From NCBI GenBank assembly GCA_050949905.1, contig JBMNGP010000010.1, positions 1-64,000 of the forward strand: a stretch of DNA of 64,000 nt. Reading direction: 5' to 3'. The position numbers and the translations under genes were made by a program. Origin of the DNA: DUML01 sp050949905 (GTDB lineage Bacteria > Bacillota > Desulfitobacteriia > Desulfitobacteriales > Syntrophobotulaceae). The notes under the pieces were generated by a model. The model was not told the origin of the DNA. It was given only the letters and a program-made list of their open reading frames with translations, and did not search any database. Shown piece by piece: positions 8,651 to 16,408 of the stretch. The first letter of the stretch is position 1, and every line of letters starts with the position of its first letter.

Positions 8651-9781
8651 TTAAAACCTTCGTTTTAAAAGGATACCTGCACCCGCCAGTGCAAATCCGC
8701 CAAGAATGTAAAAGAAGACATTGCCGCCGGTATCCGGGAGCCTGGAGGAGTCGCCGGCAACACCTTGCTCACCTGAAGTATTGGAATCCTTAGGCCCGGT
8801 TGAATCCTTCGGCTCTTTTGGGTCTGCCTGCTGATCCTTATCTTTGGTGGGATCGGTATCTTTTCCCGGAGTATCAACTTCAAGGATCACACTTTCCGAA
8901 GCAAAACTTTCTACTTTGGTGTCTCCTTTAAAACCTGTGGCGGTTGCAGTGTTAAGTAAAGGCCCGGGGAAGTCTTTTTCACTTATGGTGTAAGTTTTGG
9001 TTCCGGTAGCTTTTTCGCCCGGAGCCAGAGTAGTTTTATCCAGGGTAATTTCTCCAAGCATAGAGTCAAGGATGGTGATGTCCCGGATGATGTCATTGCA
9101 GGTATTGGTAACAATAAAGGTATAGGTTACGGTATCACCAAGATAAGCTTTGTCCACATCAGCTATTTTCTGCAGTTTGATTCCTGGTGCTTCCTGGCCG
9201 CCTCCGTTTCCGCCGCCATTAGGGCCTGGAGTTGGGCCTGGACCAGGGCCTGGGCCTGGACAGTCCGTGATAATTTTTAAGATACCTTCTATCACCCCGA
9301 GCGAGGCATCAACAGGAACAGTGAAGTAAATTCTGATTGGCCTGATTTGGCCCTTTTCAATTGTGCCCCAATTACTCGTGTTTGCGCCACTACTAACAAA
9401 ACTCAAGTTTGTTGCCGAATCTTCAACGTAAATGTACTGGAGGCCTTCATTTTCGATTTTATATTGCAGCGGGCCGTCATTTAAGTTTTCAATAAAGAAA
9501 AGCTCATCCCATACATAGGTGCTACCCGGCTGGAACCCATAGCTATTGCCGCCAAAACCCTTGGAGAAATCAAAAGACATACTGCCGTCGCTATTAAAAG
9601 TAACCACATTGTCCTGATAACCGGGAGTGCCGGGATCATTAGCATACAGGCCTATGCAGGGAGCATCCACGGGAACCACACGCATTCCGCCAGGGGCTGC
9701 CTGGACAGATGAAAGATTGGCTGACAACAGCAAGGATGCCAGTAACAGCATGAAAGTGAAAAGCGACAGTTCCTTCTTCAC
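8651..9781 (-). CDS. LPXTG-anchored surface protein with DUF1102-like and DUF11 domains
   Basis: 376 residues from a GTG after a GGGGGGA site. A signal peptide (1-29) is followed by a beta domain with MSFDFSKGFGG and WDELFFIENL, matching the domain of the secreted protein at 2498. A Pro/Gly linker comes next, then a DUF11/isopeptide-like domain (about 205-305, DTVTYTFIVTNT), an Asp/Lys/Pro-rich wall-spanning region and the sorting signal LPDTG, membrane helix and KRRF tail. It is the evident substrate of the adjacent sortase. It may be a pilin or anchor subunit for the TasA-like proteins (inference). Confidence 0.9.
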   Translation of the reverse strand: MKKELSLFTFMLLLASLLLSANLSSVQAAPGGMRVVPVDAPCIGLYANDPGTPGYQDNVVTFNSDGSMSFDFSKGFGGNSYGFQPGSTYVWDELFFIENLNDGPLQYKIENEGLQYIYVEDSATNLSFVSSGANTSNWGTIEKGQIRPIRIYFTVPVDASLGVIEGILKIITDCPGPGPGPGPTPGPNGGGNGGGQEAPGIKLQKIADVDKAYLGDTVTYTFIVTNTCNDIIRDITILDSMLGEITLDKTTLAPGEKATGTKTYTISEKDFPGPLLNTATATGFKGDTKVESFASESVILEVDTPGKDTDPTKDKDQQADPKEPKDSTGPKDSNTSGEQGVAGDSSRLPDTGGNVFFYILGGFALAGAGILLKRRF

Positions 9782-9924
9782 TATTCCCCCCTCATTTCAT
9801 CGTTTAAATTACTTAAACTATTTATATTATTGATCATATAAAAAGATGTTCTCTTTTTAACCCTCCTGGAGTACAATTCTTGTTATCCAAAAGTACCAGT
9901 TAAGGCTAAAAGGATAAGAATTAA

Positions 9925-10170
9925 TTATAGGTTTTCTGCTGAGTCGCAGTTATACTTTTGGGCATCGCAGCTATCCTTCTTGGGATCGCAGCTATCCTGC
10001 CGGGTATCGCAGTTCTCCTGCTGGGTATCGCAGTCTCCCGGCGCTCTCTCGTCTATCTCCAGAACCGGTTCCCGGCTAAGATCCTCATCACAGTTGGCAC
10101 AGTACCAGGGATTGGCGGCTGATGCCGAATAGGAATATTCCCGGCAATGGGGGCAGTACTTTCTAATCAT
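9925..10170 (-). CDS. Small zinc-ribbon protein with Cys-heptad repeat tail
   Basis: An 81-residue protein starting at an ATG six bases after GAGGTG. Residues about 5-32 hold CPHC and CANC, a zinc-ribbon pattern. The tail consists of five or six near-identical 7-residue units beginning Cys-Asp (CDTQQEN, CDTRQDS, CDPKKDS, CDAQKYN), encoded by 21-bp DNA repeats. No signal peptide is visible, so it is probably cytoplasmic. No family is recognised for the tail; metal binding is plausible but unproven. Confidence 0.6.
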   Translation of the reverse strand: MIRKYCPHCREYSYSASAANPWYCANCDEDLSREPVLEIDERAPGDCDTQQENCDTRQDSCDPKKDSCDAQKYNCDSAENL

Positions 10171-10551
10171 TGGACACACCTCACGCTTATCTTTTGAATT
10201 GACACTGGTACAGCTGACAGAAGTGACAAGTTAATTTTAACATGGAAATATCTGGTATTTATATAAAAAATAATCGTCATATTCCTTGCGGCGAGGGAGA
10301 TAGGCGCCGAATAGGGAGGAATAAACGCAGTACTACTAAAAACAGCTGAGATTTAAGCTAAAAACTATAGATTTAGCAAAAAAAGCGAACTTTCTAAGGA
10401 AAGAATACTTGGGGAAGAAAAGTTGTCAGCCATCCTTGAGATATTGTAAAATTGTGTCATACTTGATTGAAGGTTGGCAAAAAGAGATTTTTTTTGCCAG
10501 GCTGATGCTGGGCAAAAGCGAATCTCAAAATAAGAAAGGCAGGTCCTTAAT
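10171..10551. other. Intergenic region between divergent genes
   Basis: 381 bp, AT-rich, with no supportable gene. It must carry the promoters of the Cys-repeat protein (minus) and of the polysaccharide operon (plus). No clear terminator, repeat or consensus promoter was identified. Confidence 0.35.
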
Positions 10552-11415
10552 TTGCATACAGATATTCATCCGACATCAGTTATTGCCGGCAGTGCTCTTC
10601 TGGGGAAGGCGGTTCGGATTGCCCCCTTTTGCGTACTGGGGGAAAACGTTGTAATTGGCGACGGAGCTGTTCTTGCTCCCGGCTGCGTCATCCGTGACGG
10701 GGCGAAGATCGGCGCCGGGGCGAGGCTCGGCGCCCATGTTAGTGTCGGTGAGGACTGTCAGATAGAGGCAAGCGTGACTATCGGCGATCATACTACAGTG
10801 TATCCACTAACTAAAATAGGGGAGGGCTCTTTCCTGGGAAGTGGTGCTTCAGTGGGCAGGCCACCCCGAGCTGCCTCCACCAGTACGGTCAAGAGCCAAG
10901 CAGATTTACCGCCTTTAATAATCGGGCGCAACTGTACGATAGGCTGTTCGGCTATTATTTATGCCGGAACAGTAATGGGTGACGGGGTATTTGTCGGGGA
11001 CACGGCTTTGGTGCGGGAACGCTGCAGCCTGGGAGAAAAAGTGGTGGTTGGCAGCGCCAGCGCTGTCGAGAATGATACCAAGATTGGTGCTTACACTAAA
11101 ATTCAAACCGGTTGCTATATCACAGCTTATATGGAAATTGAGGAGCGCGTGTTTTTTGCTCCCATGGTCACTACTACTAATGACAACTATATGGGCCGGA
11201 CAGAAAAACGTTTCAAATATATCAAAGGGGCAACAATCCGCAGGGGAGCCAGAATTGGCGGAGGTGCCATTCTCCTGCCCGGAATCGAAGTGGCGGAAGA
11301 AACCTTTATTGCTGCGGGCTCCTTAGTCACGAAAAACACCTCTGCCCGCAAAGTCCTGAAAGGTTTCCCCGCTAAAGCTTTTCGAGATGTTCCGGAAGAA
11401 GAGCTGCTGGAATAA
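10552..11415 (+). CDS. Hexapeptide-repeat acyltransferase (WlbB/WbpD-like)
   Basis: A left-handed beta-helix enzyme of 287 residues starting at TTG; the Shine-Dalgarno site (AAAGGCAGG) is modest. Isoleucine-rich hexapeptide repeats run from about 10 to 260 (for example VVIGDGAVLAPGCVI and ATIRRGARIGGGAI). Such enzymes transfer acetyl groups from acetyl-CoA to amino-sugar nucleotides. With the truncated dehydrogenase at 3-257 and the DegT aminotransferase next to it, a role in making a UDP-2,3-diacetamido sugar is likely. A short insert around residue 100 (GRPPRAASTSTV) interrupts the helix. Exact substrate is inferred. Confidence 0.85.
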   Translation: MHTDIHPTSVIAGSALLGKAVRIAPFCVLGENVVIGDGAVLAPGCVIRDGAKIGAGARLGAHVSVGEDCQIEASVTIGDHTTVYPLTKIGEGSFLGSGASVGRPPRAASTSTVKSQADLPPLIIGRNCTIGCSAIIYAGTVMGDGVFVGDTALVRERCSLGEKVVVGSASAVENDTKIGAYTKIQTGCYITAYMEIEERVFFAPMVTTTNDNYMGRTEKRFKYIKGATIRRGARIGGGAILLPGIEVAEETFIAAGSLVTKNTSARKVLKGFPAKAFRDVPEEELLE

Positions 11416-11532
11416 AAAATTGCCGGAAACGAGAACAAAGAATATAATTTAACATATTCCTTCTAAAATATTGGTTTTTTCCCCTGTCTTACAATAAAAT
11501 AGAAAGTGTATTTTTCTTAGGAGAAAGGAAGA

Positions 11533-12654
11533 ATGTTAATGTCCATTCCACTCTTGGATTTAAAGGCTCAATACCGGACAATAAAAGAAGAAATAGATCA
11601 AGCTGTGCTTGGGGTTCTAGACTCCGCCCGATTTATTCTGGGGCCGGAAATGAAAGCCTTGGAAGAAGAAATAGCCGCTTACTGCGGAACAAGGCATGCC
11701 ATCGCAGTCGGCAATGGAACCGATGCTTTGGTTTTAGCTCTGCACGCTTTAAATATTGGCCCGGACGATGAAGTAATCACGACTCCATTTACGTTCTTTG
11801 CTTCCGCCGAGACTATTGCCAATGTGGGGGCAACCCCGGTCTTTGTGGACATTGACCCGGTGACGCTGAACATAGATGTGGCAAAAATTGAAGCCAAAAT
11901 TACCCCTCGGACTAAAGCTATTATTGCGGTGCATATCTTTGGCCAGATGGTCAATATGGATCAAATTAAGGCCTTAGCCAAAAAATACAGTCTGAAGGTA
12001 ATTGAAGATGCCGCCCAGGCCATCGGGGCGGAGTACCGCGGCCAAAAAGCCGGCTCCTGGGGTGACGCCGGAACCTTCAGCTTTTTTCCGACTAAAAACC
12101 TTGGCGCCTACGGCGACGCCGGAATGGTGGTCACGAATGACGGCCAAATAGCCGAAAAGGTCAGAATGCTTCGTTTCCACGGCTGTAAGACAAAATACTA
12201 CCATGATGAAATCGGCTACAACAGCCGCTTGGACGAGATTCAAGCCGCTATCCTCAGAGTGAAGCTCCGTTATCTGGATGACTGGAATGCAGCCCGCAGA
12301 GCCAAAGCACTGGTGTATGATGAGCTTTTGGCTCCTTTGGCTGAAGAAAATAAGCTCATCCTGCCGGGCAGAGAGCCGGAGGCCAAACAAATCTACCACC
12401 TCTATGTTTTAAGGTTTGCCGAAAGGGATAGGGTTATGAAGGCACTAAGCGAGAAGGGAATTGCCAGCGGAATTTATTACCCGGTGCCGTTGCATCTGCA
12501 AAAAGCCTTTGCTTACCTGGGATATCGCACTGGGGATCTGCCGCTGGCTGAAGAGGCTTGTACCCAGGCTTTAGCCATACCTTGCTATCCGGAGCTGACC
12601 CTTATAGAGCAGGAAGAAATAGTCCGGACGATTCGCCAGGCTTTAGAAGCGTGA
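11533..12654 (+). CDS. DegT/DnrJ/EryC1/StrS aminotransferase (WlbC/WbpE-like)
   Basis: A 373-residue PLP enzyme with the family order: VGNGTDALVLAL near 60, DEVITTPFTFFAS near 80, VIEDAAQAIGAEY near 160 and the Schiff-base lysine in FFPTKNLGAYGDAG near 188. It transaminates keto sugar nucleotides; the neighbouring acetyltransferase and the upstream dehydrogenase suggest the 3-keto UDP-GlcNAc uronate route. ATG at 11533 follows AGGAGAAAGGAAG; the ATG at 11539 is an alternative. Confidence 0.92.
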   Translation: MLMSIPLLDLKAQYRTIKEEIDQAVLGVLDSARFILGPEMKALEEEIAAYCGTRHAIAVGNGTDALVLALHALNIGPDDEVITTPFTFFASAETIANVGATPVFVDIDPVTLNIDVAKIEAKITPRTKAIIAVHIFGQMVNMDQIKALAKKYSLKVIEDAAQAIGAEYRGQKAGSWGDAGTFSFFPTKNLGAYGDAGMVVTNDGQIAEKVRMLRFHGCKTKYYHDEIGYNSRLDEIQAAILRVKLRYLDDWNAARRAKALVYDELLAPLAEENKLILPGREPEAKQIYHLYVLRFAERDRVMKALSEKGIASGIYYPVPLHLQKAFAYLGYRTGDLPLAEEACTQALAIPCYPELTLIEQEEIVRTIRQALEA

Positions 12655-12840
12655 CCTTGAGACAGCAATCGCTCATCTCCGGTCATTCCTTTCCCAGCCT
12701 TATCCTGGAATCTCTATTAGGTATTAGTTTTGCGACAGCCCCATCATACCGTAACGAGTAGCCTTTACGTTTACTGTTTACCATATAAACTAAAAAGCTT
12801 TATTGCTAACATAGTGGGGAACCAAGCAAATGGGAAAAAA

Positions 12841-12962
12841 GAACCTTACCCGTTACCATGGGACAGAAGTGGGACAGAAGAACCGTCCCCTTGTCCCATC
12901 AGAACCTTCCCCGTTTCCCATGGGACCGAAGTGGGACAGAAGAACCGTCCCCTTGTCCCGCT
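12841..12962. repeat. Tandem 61-bp duplication of the REP-like element
   Basis: Two consecutive copies (12841-12901 and 12902-12962) of a unit starting GAACCTT and containing ATGGGAC, GTGGGACAGAAGAACC and CCTTGTCCC. It fills the spacer between the aminotransferase and the polymerase gene, ending about 20 bp before the latter's ribosome-binding site. The rest of the spacer from 12655 shows nothing recognisable. Confidence 0.85.
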
Positions 12963-12988
12963 TGTACTCCCCTATGCAAGGAGGAAAT

Positions 12989-14318
12989 ATGTTCTGGAAT
13001 AACGGTCTTACTAAGAGCAACGAAACGCGGCTTTTCCTGCTTGTTACCATAATGCTTTCAGGGATGATCCTGCCGTCGTTTCCTCTTCATCCCTCTTTAC
13101 CCAATATCCGGCTGGATGAACTGCTCTTGTTCAGTATATTTGGCTTGAACTTTTTGCATTTTATCTTGAAACGCTTTCGTTGGGATGAAGATGTCAAGCT
13201 GGAACTTAGAAAGCAAAAGCAGGAACTGAAGCAAATTATTATCATTTTCGGGCTGTTAACAGCTTCCTATTTTATTTCCAACATCTATGGTGTCTATATC
13301 CGTGGCGCCGGCTATTACGGGCTAAGGGATGTTATGGAATTAGTTACTTTCTTTAAATATTTTTTAATCATTACCTTAACTCTGTCTATTAATTTTGGTA
13401 AAGAAGAATTTGACTTTTTACAAAAGGCTTTTTTGGCTGGAGTTGTTTTCCTCATTCTCTTCGGCTGGGGGCAGCATCTCAATCCCTTAAATATGAACAC
13501 CTGGCTTTCCCCCTATTTCAATCAGGCTCACTGGGAACACCTTATTGTCGGGAATCCCGCCAGGGTATTGGGGACTTTCGATAACCCCAACTTTCTTTGG
13601 CATCTTTACGGTTATTGTCCTTTCTTACCTTACTGTCCGCTATTTCTTTGCGGAAGATAAGGGCAAATTTCCTTGGCTGCTCTTCATCCTGATAGGCTTG
13701 GTGATCAAGCTGGAATTCTTAACAATTTCCCGGACAGCTCTTTTTGGCATTGCCCTGCTCTTTACAATACTCTGTATTTGGGCCTTTCTCTATCATAAGC
13801 GGGATAAGAAAGTTATCATAAAAATCATAGCTTTATTCTTGCTTACCATGCTTTTATTCTTGACGGCTTCCGCTGATTTCTTCTACAGGCTTACCGAAGG
13901 GTTGGACTTTAGTACCAGTACATCCTTCCAGGGTCATATGGAACGCTGGGGAACAGCTATCGGCTCCATCTGGGAGTCCCCTGTCTTTGGTTGGGGCACT
14001 CAAAAGTATGTTATGACAACCCTTGTCGATAATGAGTATGCCCTTTATGCCCGAAGATATGGTTTTGTTGGGCTGGCTATTTATCTAAGCTTCTTCTTAG
14101 TCCCTTTCGTCAAGGCGCTGAAAACTATTCGCCTGCGGGAGAAAACTTGTGGCAAGGGGATAGCTTTTGACCAGCCAACACTCTATATTGCCGCCTATCT
14201 GGCAGTCCTGCCGTCCATCTTTGTGTTTAACTTTATGGCCGGTATCTTCTATAACCTGCAGCTTATGACGGTCTTTGCCATTTCCATCGGGCTGGTCTAC
14301 AATTATTTCAAAGAGTAA
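12989..14318 (+). pseudogene. O-antigen ligase/polymerase-like protein, frameshifted
   Basis: An ATG after AAGGAGG starts a polytopic membrane protein (about ten helices) of the Wzy/WaaL O-antigen ligase family. The frame reads through GTFDNPNF and then breaks. The rest continues in another frame from FFGIFTVIVLSYLTV, through the typical loop WESPVFGWGTQKY, to the stop at 14318. Removing one T at about 13592-13594 (AACTTTCTTT) restores NPN-FFGIF exactly as in the family, so this is a single-base insertion or an assembly error. If real it would inactivate polymerisation or ligation. Confidence 0.8.
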
Positions 14319-14342
14319 AGTTTTTATTTAAGGGGCTTGATA

Positions 14343-15674
14343 ATGAAGATTTTGGTTATTTCTCACATGTATCCATCCTCCCAGAATCAGGCCTATGGGA
14401 TTTTTATTCATAAACAGGTTAGGGCCTTGCAAGAGCAGGGGCTGGAAGTTAAAGTCATCTCTCCCGTACCCTACGCTCCATGGCCTTTACCTGCCTTGAA
14501 AAAAAAGTGGCGCTCTTATGCCGCTACCCCGTCCCAAGAAATCAGGGAGGGGATAGAAGTTTACCACCCTCGTTATCCGGAGTTCCCCAGGTCTTTTCTC
14601 CTGCAGCATTCCGGTTATTTCATGTATCTCGGGATACGGAGTCTGGTAAAACGCCTGGCCGGAGAATTCCGTTTTGATTTGATTCATGCCCATGTCGCCT
14701 TACCGGATGGCCATGCTGCCTTTCTGCTGAAAAAAGAACACCGGGTTCCGGTTGTCATCACTGTTCATGGCCAGGATTTCCAGTCCACCATCCACCGGGG
14801 CGAAGGGCCTAAAGCCAGGTTAACCGAAGTCCTGAATGATGCTGACCGGATAATTACCGTTAGCTCCAAGTTAAAGGGGCTGGTTCAGGATCAGCCCTAT
14901 GCCTCGAAGATCGCAGTGATTAATAACGGGATTGACTTGCAAGATATCGGTATCGCCCCCGGTTCCAAGGAAGCAGTTTACGAGCCTATTAATCAAGGTT
15001 TACCTAGCTTATTGGATGCTAAGGACTCTAAAGACGCTAAGGCCGCTAAGGATACTAAGGAAGTAAAGGACGCAAAGGCAGCAAAGGACACTAATAAGAA
15101 GGGAACTTTCTTAGAACCAGGGTCCAAAGAGATCAAGCTAATAAGCGTCTCCAATTTGAAAAAAACTAAAGGATTGGATCTTAACATTCAGGCTGTAGCC
15201 CGACTGCTGAGGAAATATCCAAACCTGACTTACTATATCGTCGGCGAGGGAGAAGAAAGGCCAAACCTGGAGAGCCTTGTGGACAAGCTTCAGCTTAGAG
15301 AGCACGTTGTTTTTTTAGGAAGGCTCGATCACCCCGAAGCTCTGAGGCAAATGGCTTCTGCCGATATTTTTAGCTTACCCAGCTGGCAGGAAGGTTTCGG
15401 CGTAGTGTATATTGAAGCAATGGCCCAGGGAATACCGGTAATCGGTGTCAAAGGGGAGGGCATCGAAGACGTAATTATTGCAGGAGAGAACGGCCTGCTG
15501 GTGAACCCTCAGGATACGGAAGACCTCACCCAAGCCTTGGATACGCTCTTAAGCAATCCGGAATATGCCGAAAAGCTGGCCCAAGCAGGCCGGGAAACAG
15601 TCAGCAAAGGCTTTACCTGGGAACAAAATGCCGTAAAGACCAAAGCTTTATACCAAGAACTGCTTAGTACTTAG
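14343..15674 (+). CDS. GT4 glycosyltransferase with repeat-expanded linker
   Basis: A 443-residue GT-B enzyme starting at the ATG seven bases after AAGGGG (TTG at 14337 is less likely). The N-terminal domain includes MYPSSQNQAYGIF and TVHGQDF; the C-terminal nucleotide-sugar site includes SVSNLKKTKGLD, YYIVGEGEERP and EGFGVVYIEAMAQGIPVI. Residues about 225-252, between the two domains, are a low-complexity run of Asp-x-Lys and Ala-Lys units encoded by short DNA repeats (15016-15099). It is part of the polysaccharide operon; the sugar transferred is unknown. Confidence 0.9.
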   Translation: MKILVISHMYPSSQNQAYGIFIHKQVRALQEQGLEVKVISPVPYAPWPLPALKKKWRSYAATPSQEIREGIEVYHPRYPEFPRSFLLQHSGYFMYLGIRSLVKRLAGEFRFDLIHAHVALPDGHAAFLLKKEHRVPVVITVHGQDFQSTIHRGEGPKARLTEVLNDADRIITVSSKLKGLVQDQPYASKIAVINNGIDLQDIGIAPGSKEAVYEPINQGLPSLLDAKDSKDAKAAKDTKEVKDAKAAKDTNKKGTFLEPGSKEIKLISVSNLKKTKGLDLNIQAVARLLRKYPNLTYYIVGEGEERPNLESLVDKLQLREHVVFLGRLDHPEALRQMASADIFSLPSWQEGFGVVYIEAMAQGIPVIGVKGEGIEDVIIAGENGLLVNPQDTEDLTQALDTLLSNPEYAEKLAQAGRETVSKGFTWEQNAVKTKALYQELLST

Positions 15675-15675
15675 T

Positions 15676-16025
15676 AACACTTAGTATTTAGTAATACTTA
15701 GTACTTAGTAACTTTGATCAAATATATTAACCTCAGAATAATTTGTTAAATAATTTTAATCGGTTTTAAAGTTGTTTGATTAGTAAATCCGTTTAATTGT
15801 TACTCGTTACTCTTTACTCGTTACTCGTTAGTCGTTAGCCGTTAGTCGTTAGCCGTTATCCTTTAATCCTAAATCCTAAATCCTAAATCCTAAATCCTAA
15901 ATCCTAAATCCTAAATCCTAATCCTAGTCTCTAATCACCATTCGTCATTCACCAGTTTGCTATTCGCGAGTTCGCCATTCGCCAGTTCGCTATTCGCCAG
16001 TTCGCTATTCGCCAGTTCGTCATTA
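15676..16025. repeat. Array of several short tandem-repeat blocks, mostly heptanucleotide
   Basis: A non-coding stretch built from successive simple repeats: ACTTAGTA-type units (15676-15711); GTTACTC/GTTAGTC/GTTAGCC heptamers (about 15799-15858); eight perfect AATCCTA heptamers plus a partial one (15865-15926); and about four 15-mers of the type GTTCGCTATTCGCCA (about 15950-16025). No gene or CRISPR-like spacer structure is present. It lies in a 734-bp gap between two glycosyltransferase genes. Confidence 0.9.
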
Positions 16026-16228
16026 GTCTAATCAATTTGTCCGTTATCCTTTTTCGATTAGTCAATTATCACTAAATGAATGTCCCCAGTTTATCAATTT
16101 AATTAGTATCTTCCGCTTGATCGTCTAAAACCAAGTCTAAGACAGGCGAGGTTTAGAAGACGGATTATTGGTAATATAATACAAGAAGGATTTTCAGAAC
16201 CTAAAGACGAAAGTTATTTCGAAGTATA

Positions 16229-16392
16229 TACGATGATTCCCCCAAAGTAGATATCCAGTTAAGATGATTCCAGGCAAAGATGATTTCTGTTATGATTTCC
16301 GGCTTATATTACAGATTCCCAGCAAAATGATTTATAGTTATGATGATTCACGGTAAAGATCATTTCCAATTACGATAATTCCCAGCTAAGAG
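16229..16392. repeat. Degenerate GATGATTCC repeats
   Basis: Five or six diverged copies of a roughly 30-bp unit around GATGATTCC and AAAGATGATTT, ending directly before the ribosome-binding site of the next glycosyltransferase gene. It looks like an older version of the tandem arrays just upstream. The stretch 16026-16228 shows nothing clear. Confidence 0.6.
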
Positions 16393-16408
16393 AGTGGGAG
16401 GTAAAAAA

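Noticed and set aside
10409..10654. Plus-strand 81-codon frame upstream of the acetyltransferase
   Set aside because: It overlaps the start of the acetyltransferase in another frame, has no family features and no good ribosome-binding site.
12830..12988. Upstream extension of the O-antigen ligase frame
   Set aside because: It translates the REP-like duplication; a strong AAGGAGG site fixes the start at 12989.
15799..16025. CRISPR-like or telomere-like array
   Set aside because: Units are 7 or 15 bp in direct contact with no unique spacers, no cas genes are near, and the AATCCTA heptamer resembles telomere repeats only by chance.
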